Assembly (NCBI GenBank): GCA_900769555.1
Contig: CAAGHA010000100.1
Location: 1 to 56,325, forward strand
Length of the DNA: 56,325 nt
Origin: Bacteroidales bacterium
GTDB lineage: Bacteria > Bacteroidota > Bacteroidia > Bacteroidales > Paludibacteraceae
Direction: 5' to 3'
Below are positions 8,563-17,626 of this stretch, piece after piece. The first letter of the stretch is position 1. Every line of letters begins with the position of its first letter. Below the pieces are notes generated by a model. It had not been told where the DNA came from and made no database searches. It saw only the letters and a list, made by a program, of their open reading frames with translations. Both the position numbers and the translations under genes were made by a program.

Positions 8563-10137
8563 ATGAACATTTGGACAAAAACTCCATTTTTCCGTTTTAC
8601 ACTCCTTCTCTGCATTGGAATTGTATTGGGATATAAATGCCCTGATGCAACCCTTTACTTCACACTTTCAATTTGCTCATTTTTCTTATTCATTACCACA
8701 TTAATTGTCCCAACACAATATAGGTATTATCTTCGATGGTTAGAAGGATTTTCACTCTATTCGTTTTTGTTTTTTATAGGTGCTCACAATGCTGCATATG
8801 TAGAAGAAAGCAGATGGATCCCTTGGAATAAAAAGGAGAAAATCAACTTCATGGCAGAAATTATCGATCAACCGGAAGAACGGAAATCCACGATAAAATG
8901 TCCGGTTATGATTTATGGTACTACCATCAAAACTCCTCCTAAAATCATTTTGTACATCGCCAAAGATACTATTGCCAATCAACTAAAAGATGGTGATAAA
9001 TTATTGGTAATTAATGCACTATTTGATGTACCGCACCAAAGTAACAACAAAGATTTTGATTATCAACGATACCTGGAAATCAAAGGTTATTCGGGCAGCT
9101 TGTACATCGCTAAAAATCAGTGGAGAAAATTGAATTCTACTCCCTCTTTTTCCCTCGCGCGATATTCGAGGAAAATCAGAGAAAAAATAATAAATCAACT
9201 GAAACAATGGAAGATGAATGAGCGTGAATTTGGTGTGTTAACAGCCTTAGTGCTGGGAGACAAACGAATGTTGGACAAAGAGACACAAACCCACTATAGT
9301 ACAACCGGAGCCAGCCATATTTTAGCGGTAAGCGGACTACATGTAGGAGTGGTGTTTTTCATTTTTACATTTGCGTTAAAATTAATTTTCAGGACCATGA
9401 AATGGGAAAAATTTAGAATTCTCGTATCACTTCTCTTTCTTTGGATATACACCTTTATCACCGGACTTCCACCCTCTGTGATCAGAGCCTCAACAATGCT
9501 CACAATCGCAGCATTTTCAACTTTGCTACACAGACGAACTTCAATCTATAACTCGATTTTTGCATCTGCATTTTTAATGCTCTTGTATAACCCCAACTAC
9601 CTCTTTGATATCAGTTTTCAACTTAGTTATCTAGCTCTTCTATCCATTCTGCTGTTTCAAAATAGCATCTATCGAATGTATAGGTTCAAATCACTCCCAG
9701 ATAAAATTTGGTCTCTTCTTTCTGTATCGTTGTCAGCACAAATCGGAACACTCCCTCTCACCCTATATTGTTTCCAAGAATTCAGCAATTATTTTTGGTT
9801 TTCTGGATTAATCGTGGTTCCTTTATCTGGAATAATCATTTATCTTGCTTTTGGACTGATAATTTTGGGAGATATTCCTATCCTTTCCAACATCTTGGCA
9901 AAATCAACCCAAATTTCACTCTCTTTTATGAATGATAGTATAGAGTGGATAAGCAAACTCCCCTTTTCATCGAAAAACAACATCGAATTTAATAGAATCG
10001 ATTTAACTATTTTATACCTGATTGTGCTTCTTATTTTGGGCGTTTTAATAGAAAAAAAATTCCGATATACATTGTGCCTACTTATTGTTTTGTTTGTTTA
10101 TACAATATATCGTGCTACATACCAATTTTTTTTGTAA
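8563..10137 (+). CDS. comEC: ComEC/Rec2-type DNA uptake channel protein
   Basis: A 524-residue polytopic membrane protein. An N-terminal hydrophobic region (residues 10-80) leads into a DUF4131-type extracytoplasmic domain. The competence domain starts near 225 with GVLTALVLGDKRML and the hallmark GASHILAVSGLHVGVVF near residue 250, followed by TGLPPSVIRAS and several membrane helices to the C-terminus. ComEC forms the inner-membrane channel for single-stranded DNA in natural transformation. The C-terminal metallo-beta-lactamase domain of long ComEC proteins is missing, as in many Bacteroidota members. The start lies 73 bp after the rpe terminator; nrnA follows 27 bp later. Whether this strain is transformable cannot be judged from the window. 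Confidence 0.9.
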   Translation: MNIWTKTPFFRFTLLLCIGIVLGYKCPDATLYFTLSICSFFLFITTLIVPTQYRYYLRWLEGFSLYSFLFFIGAHNAAYVEESRWIPWNKKEKINFMAEIIDQPEERKSTIKCPVMIYGTTIKTPPKIILYIAKDTIANQLKDGDKLLVINALFDVPHQSNNKDFDYQRYLEIKGYSGSLYIAKNQWRKLNSTPSFSLARYSRKIREKIINQLKQWKMNEREFGVLTALVLGDKRMLDKETQTHYSTTGASHILAVSGLHVGVVFFIFTFALKLIFRTMKWEKFRILVSLLFLWIYTFITGLPPSVIRASTMLTIAAFSTLLHRRTSIYNSIFASAFLMLLYNPNYLFDISFQLSYLALLSILLFQNSIYRMYRFKSLPDKIWSLLSVSLSAQIGTLPLTLYCFQEFSNYFWFSGLIVVPLSGIIIYLAFGLIILGDIPILSNILAKSTQISLSFMNDSIEWISKLPFSSKNNIEFNRIDLTILYLIVLLILGVLIEKKFRYTLCLLIVLFVYTIYRATYQFFL

Positions 10138-10164
10138 ATTAGCACCCAATAAAAATATTGAATT

Positions 10165-11220
10165 ATGATAACGAAAATTATAAAAGAGGATTTGATTATT
10201 GAAGCAAAAGCAGAGTTTGAATCTGCCGAATCAATCGTAATCGTTTCACACACCTCACCGGATGGTGATGCCTTAGGTTCATCACTAAGTCTTAGCCATT
10301 TTTTGCAAAATCAGGGTAAAAAGGTCGCAGTTGTTTTCCCAACTGAATTCCCCCAAAACTATAATTGGGTGCCGGGGACAAAAGAGACTTTGATCTACTC
10401 CAATAATCCGACAAAAGCTAACGAATTGATTAAAAATGCGGATTTAATTTGTTGCTTGGATTTTAACGAATTGAAACGAATTGGAGATATGGCCATTCCT
10501 GTAGCAGAAGCTCCGGGAAGAAAATTATTGATAGATCATCACACAAACCCTAGTAGTTTTGCAGACATCGTCATCTCATATCCTGCAATGTCATCTACTT
10601 CAGAAATGATTTTTCGGGTGATTTGCCGTATGGGTTATTTTTCTGAAATTTCTGTAGAGTGCGCCACCTGCATCTATTTGGGTATGATGACAGACACCGG
10701 AGCATTCACCTTTAACTCTACTCATCCTGAAATTTTTGTCATTATTTCAGAATTGATAAAGAAGGGGATTGATAAAGACGAAATATATCGTAAAACCTAC
10801 AAAAATAACAAAGAATCTCGCTACAAAATGCTCGGTCATCTGCTCAGCAACAATATGCGTGTCAACAAAGAACTGGGGGTTGCCACTCTTTGGATGACAG
10901 AGCAAGAGTTGATGCGTTTTAATTATGAAACCGGAGATACAGAGGGGTTTGTAAATATTCCTCTCGACATTAAAGGAGTTGTATGTTCTGCATTTTTTAA
11001 AGAGACAGAAGGAAAGATCCGACTATCATTGCGCTCTATAGGAGATGTTCCGGTAAATGAGTTTGCGGCAAAATTTTACAATGGAGGCGGACATATCAAT
11101 GCTTCCGGTGGCGAGTCTTTTTTACCAATGGAAGAGACCTTGCGTAATTTTGATAAGAATATTCTCGATTTAGAAGAGAGATTGTTAAAAGAAATCGAAA
11201 GACAATCCGATGAAATATAA
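10165..11220 (+). CDS. nrnA: DHH/DHHA1 phosphoesterase (NrnA-type oligoribonuclease/pAp phosphatase)
   Basis: A 351-residue two-domain DHH-superfamily enzyme. The N-terminal DHH domain shows SHTSPDGDALGSS (near residue 28), the DHH signature in IDHHTNP (near 126) and GMMTDTGAFTF (near 175). The C-terminal DHHA1 domain carries the substrate loop GGGHINASGG near residue 310. NrnA enzymes degrade very short RNAs and dephosphorylate 3'-phosphoadenosine 5'-phosphate. It follows comEC by 27 bp and overlaps the next lipoprotein gene by 11 bp, suggesting one transcript. TTAGCACCCAAT just upstream resembles the promoter region of the hybrid regulator at 18.9 kb but is probably incidental. Confidence 0.9.
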   Translation: MITKIIKEDLIIEAKAEFESAESIVIVSHTSPDGDALGSSLSLSHFLQNQGKKVAVVFPTEFPQNYNWVPGTKETLIYSNNPTKANELIKNADLICCLDFNELKRIGDMAIPVAEAPGRKLLIDHHTNPSSFADIVISYPAMSSTSEMIFRVICRMGYFSEISVECATCIYLGMMTDTGAFTFNSTHPEIFVIISELIKKGIDKDEIYRKTYKNNKESRYKMLGHLLSNNMRVNKELGVATLWMTEQELMRFNYETGDTEGFVNIPLDIKGVVCSAFFKETEGKIRLSLRSIGDVPVNEFAAKFYNGGGHINASGGESFLPMEETLRNFDKNILDLEERLLKEIERQSDEI

Positions 11221-11743
11221 ATTCTTAACAATAGCTTTTATCGTTGGAGTGGGTAGTTCTTGCTCAGATCCGGCTCCTCAGATCCCAGTAAATAAGATGG
11301 AGAAAGAGAGTGTCAAAGAGAATTTGATGGAGATGAATAAGCAGTTTTACGACTTGGAAAATGAGGAGATAAACAATTTTATTGACTCTACTCATTGGCA
11401 GGGAGAGAGGAAAGGAACCGGAATAGGTATTCGAAAAATTACCGAAGGAAACGGACAAAAAGTTTCTCTTACTGATGATGTAACAATCTCGTATTCTGTT
11501 AGGATGTTGGATGGAACAACGTGCGATAAATTAACGAAGGTTATAAAGACAATTAATTTGGAAAAAGGAGATTTAATTATAGGAATGCGCGAAGCAATTT
11601 TGGGGATGACGATTTCTGAAACAAGCGAATTTATTATTCCCTCTTATTTGGCTTATGGTGTGGTGGGATATCCCAAATGCATCCCCGGTTGGACTCCCAT
11701 TATTTGTGAAATAACATTAATTGATTCTAACAAAAAACAGTAG
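11210..11743 (+). CDS. FKBP-type peptidyl-prolyl isomerase lipoprotein
   Basis: A 177-residue lipoprotein. The signal peptide ends in the lipobox VGSSC (Cys18). After a charged linker, residues 75-175 form an FKBP domain: VTISYSVRMLDGT, LIIGMREAILGM and IPSYLAYGVVG, with a WTPIICEITLI final strand. It resembles the GldI-like periplasmic FKBPs of Bacteroidota, thought to assist folding of envelope proteins. The ATG lies inside the end of nrnA (11 bp overlap), indicating translational coupling. Substrates are unknown, and a link to gliding is not implied. Confidence 0.85.
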   Translation: MKYKFLTIAFIVGVGSSCSDPAPQIPVNKMEKESVKENLMEMNKQFYDLENEEINNFIDSTHWQGERKGTGIGIRKITEGNGQKVSLTDDVTISYSVRMLDGTTCDKLTKVIKTINLEKGDLIIGMREAILGMTISETSEFIIPSYLAYGVVGYPKCIPGWTPIICEITLIDSNKKQ

Positions 11744-11786
11744 ATATTCTATTTTGTCTAAATTTGAACAAAAAATTTTTTAGGAT

Positions 11787-12386
11787 ATGTCAGAAAAACA
11801 GATGAAATTTTTCTCTAAACTAGTGGGTATAGTTGCATTCGGATTGTTACCTTTTTCGTGTAAGGATACCGAAACATACGCAGATTACGTAGAAAACGAA
11901 AAAGAGGAGATTGCAGCATTTATCACAAATAATAAGATTGCTGTAACAGAAAATCGTCCAACTTCAAAGGGAGAATGGAAAGATGGTGATCGCGATTTGT
12001 ATTACAACTACACTTCAGGCAAAGCGGACGGTTTATACTATCACCAAATTGAGTTAGGAGATGGAGATTTAGTCCCTCGAAATAATTGGACCGCCTACGT
12101 CCGTTACATCGGATATACCTTGGATGGGAAAGAGGTCTATAATTGTACTGCAAGTTACTCCCCTGACCCACAAGGATTTGTGCTTCTCAGTTCTCCGTAT
12201 GGAACTAGATTTGGAGTCGGATTTCAGGAAGCGGTAAAAAACCTACGAGTAGGAGGACATTGCAAAGTGATTATTCCTTTCGATCTTGGAAATTCAAACA
12301 ACATTACCATCACCGGAGGAAAACGCTCAGACTTAGACAATAAACAACCTATGTTGTACGAAATTTGGTTGGTAGGTTTGGAATAA
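11787..12386 (+). CDS. DUF4827-like FKBP-fold lipoprotein
   Basis: A 199-residue lipoprotein with the lipobox LPFSC (Cys25), after which the chain reads KDTETYADYVENEKEEIAAF, typical of DUF4827 proteins. The C-terminal half keeps an FKBP-like pattern (YGTRFGVGFQEAVKNLRVGGHCKVIIPF, then MLYEIWLV) but lacks several aromatic residues of the active site, so isomerase activity is uncertain. It follows another FKBP lipoprotein by 43 bp; this pairing also occurs in other Bacteroidales, suggesting a joint envelope role. Confidence 0.75.
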   Translation: MSEKQMKFFSKLVGIVAFGLLPFSCKDTETYADYVENEKEEIAAFITNNKIAVTENRPTSKGEWKDGDRDLYYNYTSGKADGLYYHQIELGDGDLVPRNNWTAYVRYIGYTLDGKEVYNCTASYSPDPQGFVLLSSPYGTRFGVGFQEAVKNLRVGGHCKVIIPFDLGNSNNITITGGKRSDLDNKQPMLYEIWLVGLE

Positions 12387-12396
12387 TAGTTGAAAT

Positions 12397-13152
12397 ATGG
12401 AGAGGTTAAGTAAAAATAAATTACGTCAATTGTTAACTTTCACCAAAAAGAAGAATCGAGATGAAGAGAATCTCTTTTTGGCTGAGGGTAATAAATTGGT
12501 GCAAGACCTTCTCCCCTATTTCAAGTGTAAGACAATTGTTGGCACAACGGATTATTTTGAAAGAGAGAGATTTGATTGTGCAACTGAGTGCTATATAGCA
12601 ACTAGAGAAGAGTTGGAACGACTTTCATTAACCCGCTCACCACAATCGGTTTGGGCTCTATTTGAAAGGAAAAATTATCAATTGGATTTCACGGCAATAG
12701 AACAAACACTCTCAATTGCGTTGGATGGTGTACAAGACCCCGGAAATTTAGGGACCATCATACGCATTGCAGATTGGTTTGGAATAGAAAATATTATTTG
12801 CTCACCGAATTGTGTTGATATCTATAATCCCAAAGTTGTACAGGCAACAATGGGTGCCATAGCTCGGGTAAAGGTGCATTATACTGAGTTGCCCCAATTA
12901 ATCAACGCAATGAAGAATCTCCCAATTTATGGGACCTTCTTGGAAGGTGAATTTATCTACGATACGCCACTATCAAACAAAGGTATTATCGTTATGGGAA
13001 GTGAAGGAAATGGAATTTCAAAAGAGGTTGGTCAATTGGTTAACAAAAAGTTGTTCATTCCAAGTTATCCTCCCAATCGAACCACTTCAGAGTCGTTAAA
13101 CGTTGCCGTCGCAACATCAATTATTTGTTCTGAATTTAGAAGAAGAAAGTAA
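12397..13152 (+). CDS. SpoU/TrmH-family RNA 2'-O-methyltransferase
   Basis: A 251-residue SPOUT-class methyltransferase. The N-terminal substrate-binding region (SKNKLRQLLTFTKKKNRDEENLFLAEG) is followed by the three knot motifs: DPGNLGTIIRIADWFG near residue 115, VMGSEGNGIS near 200, and IPSYPPNRTTSESLNVAVA near 225. These bind SAM in the trefoil knot. Members such as RlmB and TrmH methylate a ribose 2'-OH in 23S rRNA or tRNA; the exact target is not predictable. It starts 10 bp after the DUF4827 gene and is followed 11 bp later by the LytM-like gene. Confidence 0.9.
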   Translation: MERLSKNKLRQLLTFTKKKNRDEENLFLAEGNKLVQDLLPYFKCKTIVGTTDYFERERFDCATECYIATREELERLSLTRSPQSVWALFERKNYQLDFTAIEQTLSIALDGVQDPGNLGTIIRIADWFGIENIICSPNCVDIYNPKVVQATMGAIARVKVHYTELPQLINAMKNLPIYGTFLEGEFIYDTPLSNKGIIVMGSEGNGISKEVGQLVNKKLFIPSYPPNRTTSESLNVAVATSIICSEFRRRK

Positions 13153-13163
13153 AATAAAGATAT

Positions 13164-14021
13164 ATGGGAAAGAAATCAAATGGGAAATCATTCTTACAAA
13201 GAATGAGATTTAAATACAAAATTGCTATCCTCAACGAAAATACATTGGAAGAGGTTTGGCGCATTCGGTTATCAAAATTGTCTGTATTTTTCGTTTGCTT
13301 TTTTGTTGCAATTATTTACTTTTTTTTCATTGCGTTCCTAATTATAAAGACTCCGCTAAGAGGCTTCTTACCGGGTTATACAGAAAATATTAGTTTGCGA
13401 GAAAAGATGATGAAGAATTCTTTGGCTATCGATTCTTTGACGGAAGAGATGGAACTGCAAACTCAATATATGGTGGCTATCAGGAGTGTAATGTCTAATG
13501 AGATCATCGCAGATTCAATGGAAACGATTGAAACACTTAAAAACAAAGTGGTAGATTTTTCTACACTGGATGCCTCTCAAAAAGAACTCTCCTTTCGCGA
13601 CTCCTTTGAAAAATCAGAAAAGGTTAATATCTCTGTTTTGGATGCAGAGTACTCAGAAAAGAAAAATTATTTGATGAAACGACCAGTACAAGGAGTGTTA
13701 ATAGATAGTTTTAACATCGCAAACAAAAATTATGGCGTAAAAATTATTACGGAAGTAAATTCGAGTATCTCGTCTATTTTAGATGGTGTCGTCGTAGAAT
13801 CTCAATTTGTACTATCCAATCAGTACGTTATGTGGATTCAACATACTGACAATATGATTTCTGTCTATAAATCTAAACAACCATTCCTAAAAGTAAAAGG
13901 AGAAAAGATTCGCGCCGGAGAGATAATTTCCACATTAACAGATAGCACAGCAAGAGTTGTTGAGTTTGAACTTTGGAAAGAGGGAACACCTTTGGATCCT
14001 CAATCATACATAGCATTTTAA
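13164..14021 (+). CDS. Membrane-anchored LytM/M23-like protein with degenerate active site
   Basis: A 285-residue bitopic protein. A basic cytoplasmic N-terminus (residues 1-38) precedes one membrane helix (about 39-63), a periplasmic coiled-coil stretch and a C-terminal M23 (LytM) domain from about residue 170. In active M23 enzymes zinc is bound by the motifs H-x(3)-D and H-x-H. Here the corresponding residues are Asn189 and Lys193 (NYGVKI) and Glu267 (VEFELW), although the surrounding fold is retained (VWIQHTDN-like strand, SVYKS, GTPLDP). It is therefore probably catalytically dead and may act as a cell-wall or division regulator by binding other hydrolases. It lies just upstream of dxr, its usual neighbour in this group. 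Confidence 0.8.
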   Translation: MGKKSNGKSFLQRMRFKYKIAILNENTLEEVWRIRLSKLSVFFVCFFVAIIYFFFIAFLIIKTPLRGFLPGYTENISLREKMMKNSLAIDSLTEEMELQTQYMVAIRSVMSNEIIADSMETIETLKNKVVDFSTLDASQKELSFRDSFEKSEKVNISVLDAEYSEKKNYLMKRPVQGVLIDSFNIANKNYGVKIITEVNSSISSILDGVVVESQFVLSNQYVMWIQHTDNMISVYKSKQPFLKVKGEKIRAGEIISTLTDSTARVVEFELWKEGTPLDPQSYIAF

Positions 14022-14028
14022 TGATCTC

Positions 14029-15204
14029 ATGGATACGATAATGAAGAAACAAATAGCAATTTTAGGCTCAACCGGTTCAATCGGCACTCAAGCATTAGAG
14101 GTTATTGCGGAAAATCCGGATCTTTTTGAAGTGTATGCGTTAACTGCAAATAATAGTGATCAATTATTGATTGAACAGGCTCGAAAGTTTCAACCGGAAA
14201 TAGTGGTAATTGCCAATGACAAAAAGTATGAAATTGTCAAAGATGCTCTAAAAGATCTTCCGATAAAAGTTTTTGCCGGATCTCAATCTATAGCGGAAGT
14301 GGCAGAAATGGAACCTGTGGACATTGTTTTAACTGCAATGGTGGGATATTCTGGATTACAGCCTACTATTCATGCTCTAAACGCAGGCAAAACCATTGCT
14401 TTGGCCAACAAAGAGACATTGGTTGTGGCAGGAGATTTGATTTGCGATTTGGCGAAGAAAAATCGTTGTGCAATTTTGCCGGTGGATTCTGAACATTCTG
14501 CGGTATTTCAATGTTTGGCAGGAGAAAATAGTCCGATTGAGAAAATTATTCTCACTGCATCCGGAGGTCCATTCAGAGGTAAGGATAAAGATTTCCTTAA
14601 AAATGTAACTCCCAAAGAGGCTCTCAGGCATCCTAATTGGAGCATGGGTGCAAAGATTACAATCGACTCTGCAACAATGATGAATAAAGGGTTTGAGGTA
14701 ATCGAAGCAAAATGGTTGTTTGGTGTCAATCCGGAGCAAATTGAAGCAATAGTTCATCCACAGTCGTTAATACACTCTATGGTGCAGTTTGAAGATGGGT
14801 CTATCAAAGCACAATTGGGCTTACCGGATATGAAGCTGCCGATTCAATATGCTTTTGGCTATCCTATCCGTCTGAAAAATGAATATCCACGATTGAATTT
14901 CACTACTTGCAAAGAAATGACATTTGAAAAACCGGATATGGAAGTATTCAGAAATTTGGCATTTGCCTACGATGCAATGCATAAAGGAGGAAATGCACCA
15001 TGCATTTTAAATGCTGCCAATGAAATTGTTGTAGAAGCATTTTTAAAAGAAAAGATTGGATTTTTAGAAATGTCTGATGTCATTGAAATGACAATGAACA
15101 AAGTATCATTTATCCCCAAACCTACCTACGAAGATTACGTAGGAACCGATTGTGAAGCAAGAAAAATTGCAGAAAGTATTTGTATTGAACTAAACAAAAA
15201 ATAA
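14029..15204 (+). CDS. dxr: 1-deoxy-D-xylulose 5-phosphate reductoisomerase
   Basis: Converts DXP to 2-C-methyl-D-erythritol 4-phosphate with NADPH, the first committed step of the MEP isoprenoid pathway. Motifs: GSTGSIGTQALEV (NADPH loop near residue 12), NKETLV, SEHSAVFQCL, TASGGPFRGK and the metal/substrate region NKGFEVIEAKWLFG near residue 220. The 391-residue length is normal. A second ATG at 14041 (MKKQIAIL) fits the family's usual start better and may be the true one. It runs into rseP after 1 bp, a dxr-rseP order common in Bacteroidota. A polyprenyl synthase at 49.6 kb uses the same pathway's products. Confidence 0.97.
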   Translation: MDTIMKKQIAILGSTGSIGTQALEVIAENPDLFEVYALTANNSDQLLIEQARKFQPEIVVIANDKKYEIVKDALKDLPIKVFAGSQSIAEVAEMEPVDIVLTAMVGYSGLQPTIHALNAGKTIALANKETLVVAGDLICDLAKKNRCAILPVDSEHSAVFQCLAGENSPIEKIILTASGGPFRGKDKDFLKNVTPKEALRHPNWSMGAKITIDSATMMNKGFEVIEAKWLFGVNPEQIEAIVHPQSLIHSMVQFEDGSIKAQLGLPDMKLPIQYAFGYPIRLKNEYPRLNFTTCKEMTFEKPDMEVFRNLAFAYDAMHKGGNAPCILNAANEIVVEAFLKEKIGFLEMSDVIEMTMNKVSFIPKPTYEDYVGTDCEARKIAESICIELNKK

Positions 15205-15205
15205 T

Positions 15206-16525
15206 ATGTCAACGATAGTTATTGTACTACAATTTTTTGCCAGTTTATCTTTATTGGTATTAGTCCACGAGTTTGGTCATTTTATTATGGCAAGATTGTT
15301 TAAGGTACGCGTAGAGAAATTCCAAATCTTTTTTGGAAGTCCTATTATAAAATTTAAGCCTAAAAATAGTGAAACCGAATACGGAATTGGCTGGCTTCCT
15401 TTGGGTGGATATGTAAAGATTGCCGGAATGATCGATGAATCATTGGATCAAGAACAGATGAAAAGGCCTGTTCAAGATTGGGAGTTTCGATCAAAACCGG
15501 CTTGGCAACGCCTTTTAATCATGATTATGGGCGTGGTATTTAATTTTATTTTTGCGTTATTCCTTTATTGTGCCATATCGTTTACATGGGGAGATAAATA
15601 CATTCCATTCCAAAGCATGACGAACGGTATGAGCTTTAGTGATGTAGCTAAAGAGGTGGGATTTCAAGATGGGGATATAATTTATAAAGCTGATGCTCTT
15701 CTCTTGGAAAAACCGGGAAATGAATCGTTCCGAAAGATTGTCGAAGCTAAAGAAGTGACGGTGATAAGAGAGGACAAAGAGAAAATAATTAATATGCCGG
15801 AGGATTTTATGCAAAAATTGATGGCTTCCGGCGAAGGATTCATCAGTTATAGAATACCGTTTGTTGTTGATTCAATTATAAAAAACTCAAGAGCGGAATT
15901 GGCAGGATTAAAATCTGGTGATAGCTTAGTTGGGTTTGCAGATGATTCGTTGAAAAAAGTATTTATCGCTGATGCGACTCAAAAATTTGCGAAAAATAAA
16001 AACATCCCCGTGGAAGTAATAGTGGCAAGGAATGGAAATTTAGATACTTTGACACTGACTCCTGATTACAATGGAAGGGTTGGTGTTTACATGAAGCCTA
16101 TCAGCGCATTTTATGCAACAAAAACAGTCTCTTACGGAGCATTGGAATCGGTAAAAATAGGTATCTCTAAAGGGGTGGAACTTCTAACCGGATATGTGTC
16201 TGATATGAAGTATGTCTTTACAAAAGAGGGGGCGCAAAGTGTAGGTGGATTCCTATCCATTGGAAGTTTGTTCCCTTATCCTTTCAATGCACAGATATTC
16301 TGGGAAATAACTGCATTTCTCTCCTTAATATTGGCATTTATGAACATCCTTCCGATTCCGGCTTTGGATGGAGGACATTTGATGTTCTTGATTTATGAGA
16401 TTGTCACCCGACGTAAACCTTCACAAAAGGCCTTGATAAATGCTCAAGTTATCGGAATGGCAATCTTATTTGGATTGTTGATTTTTGCTAATATGAATGA
16501 TTTGTTTCGATTTTTTGGTGATTAA
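15206..16525 (+). CDS. rseP: Site-2 intramembrane metalloprotease RseP
   Basis: A 439-residue M50B protease of the inner membrane. The zinc motif HEFGH lies at residues 21-25 in the first helix, the membrane reentrant GIGWLPLGGYVKIAG follows, PDZ-like periplasmic domains span roughly 115-300, and the C-terminal NILPIPALDGGH supplies the third ligand (Asp) in a late helix. RseP proteases cut membrane-anchored anti-sigma factors and leftover signal peptides. It is tightly linked to dxr upstream (1 bp) and followed after 9 bp by a chromate-transport gene pair. Confidence 0.96.
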   Translation: MSTIVIVLQFFASLSLLVLVHEFGHFIMARLFKVRVEKFQIFFGSPIIKFKPKNSETEYGIGWLPLGGYVKIAGMIDESLDQEQMKRPVQDWEFRSKPAWQRLLIMIMGVVFNFIFALFLYCAISFTWGDKYIPFQSMTNGMSFSDVAKEVGFQDGDIIYKADALLLEKPGNESFRKIVEAKEVTVIREDKEKIINMPEDFMQKLMASGEGFISYRIPFVVDSIIKNSRAELAGLKSGDSLVGFADDSLKKVFIADATQKFAKNKNIPVEVIVARNGNLDTLTLTPDYNGRVGVYMKPISAFYATKTVSYGALESVKIGISKGVELLTGYVSDMKYVFTKEGAQSVGGFLSIGSLFPYPFNAQIFWEITAFLSLILAFMNILPIPALDGGHLMFLIYEIVTRRKPSQKALINAQVIGMAILFGLLIFANMNDLFRFFGD

Positions 16526-16534
16526 TAATAAAAA

Positions 16535-17083
16535 ATGGTAGGTTTAAATAAATTGTTCGGGATATTTTTTCAAATCGGAGCTTTTACATTAGGCGGCGGA
16601 TATGCTATGCTTTCAATGGTTGAACAAGCAATGGTTGAAAAACATAAATTCATCGAGAAAGATGAATTTTGGGATTTGATTGCAGTAGTTCAAACATTAC
16701 CAGGAGTGTTTGCAATAAATACGGCTTTGTATGTAGGGTACAAATTAAGAGGAAAATCAGGAGCCTTTTTTTCAGCCTTGGGCGCAGCATTACCATCCTT
16801 TTTAGCCATCCTTTTAATTGCAATTTTTTTCAATGAAATAAGAGACAATGTATGGATAGAGAGGGTATTTAAAGGAATCAGACCTTGCGTGGTCGCACTA
16901 ATTTTGGTTCCTGCCATACGTTTAATTCTTGATAAGGAGATAAAATGGAAAATGGTATGGCTACCTCTTTTAGCTGCCGTTCTAATATGGTATTTTAAAA
17001 TCTCACCTGTTACAATTATCGTTATAACCGCAGTTGGATCTCTGATTTATGGTGCTTACACATTAAAAAAATTAAAGAAATAA
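16535..17083 (+). CDS. Chromate transporter, first half-subunit
   Basis: A 182-residue membrane protein of the short-chain CHR family (ChrA half). The GGGYAMLSMVEQAMV motif near residue 20 and VVQTLPGVFAINTALYVGYKLRG near 55 are the family's conserved PGP-type region, with about five or six membrane helices. Short-chain CHR proteins work as pairs of homologous subunits with opposite topology. The stop overlaps the start of the partner gene by one base (17083), so translation is coupled. Chromate efflux is the known family role, but in bacteria without chromate exposure the physiological substrate is unclear. Confidence 0.88.
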   Translation: MVGLNKLFGIFFQIGAFTLGGGYAMLSMVEQAMVEKHKFIEKDEFWDLIAVVQTLPGVFAINTALYVGYKLRGKSGAFFSALGAALPSFLAILLIAIFFNEIRDNVWIERVFKGIRPCVVALILVPAIRLILDKEIKWKMVWLPLLAAVLIWYFKISPVTIIVITAVGSLIYGAYTLKKLKK

Positions 17084-17622
17084 TGGTCTATTTAGAATTA
17101 TTATACGTCTTTTTTAAAATCGGTCTTATGGGTTTCGGAGGGGGATACGCCATGATATCGCTAATACAATTTGAGGTAGTTGATAGTTTTAATTGGCTGA
17201 CACTACAAGAATTTGCCGATATATTGGCTATTTCTCAAATGACACCCGGACCTATTTCAATAAATACGGCAACATACGTTGGTTATGAAGTGGCCGGTAT
17301 TAGTGGAGCTATTGTCTCAACTTGTGCTCTATGTCTTCCATCTGTGATTCTAATGATTTTTGTTATTTTATTTCTTTTTAAAAATAAAGAGAATCATTGG
17401 GTACAATCTTTGCTAAAAGGATTGAAGCCGGTAATGGGAGGATTAATATTGGCTGCCGCTTTGCTCCTCATGAACAAAGAGAATTTTGTTGATTTTGGTT
17501 GGGGTGAGAATAATATAAGTGTTATAATATGCATCATCACATTCATAGCACTCTATTTCTTCAAAGTTAACCCAATGATTTTAATTACGATTGCAGGAAT
17601 AGCTGGAGCGATTATATACTAA
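17083..17622 (+). CDS. Chromate transporter, second half-subunit
   Basis: A 179-residue CHR-family membrane protein homologous to the preceding gene. It contains GFGGGYAMISLIQFEVV near residue 17 and MTPGPISINTATYVGYEVAG near 63, with the PGP motif intact in this half. The gene overlaps its partner by one base. After its stop the sequence passes directly into a decayed ORF, and no clear terminator was seen. Confidence 0.88.
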   Translation: MVYLELLYVFFKIGLMGFGGGYAMISLIQFEVVDSFNWLTLQEFADILAISQMTPGPISINTATYVGYEVAGISGAIVSTCALCLPSVILMIFVILFLFKNKENHWVQSLLKGLKPVMGGLILAAALLLMNKENFVDFGWGENNISVIICIITFIALYFFKVNPMILITIAGIAGAIIY

Positions 17623-17626
17623 GAAA

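Noticed and set aside
9682..9700. T-loop-like GGTTCAAATC suggesting a tRNA
   Set aside because: It lies inside comEC, in frame with a conserved membrane protein, and no acceptor or anticodon stems can be built.
10138..10150. Shared TTAGCACCCAAT before nrnA and before the hybrid regulator (18901)
   Set aside because: A 12 bp match partly explained by -7-like sequence; two occurrences in 56 kb are not enough to call a regulatory motif.
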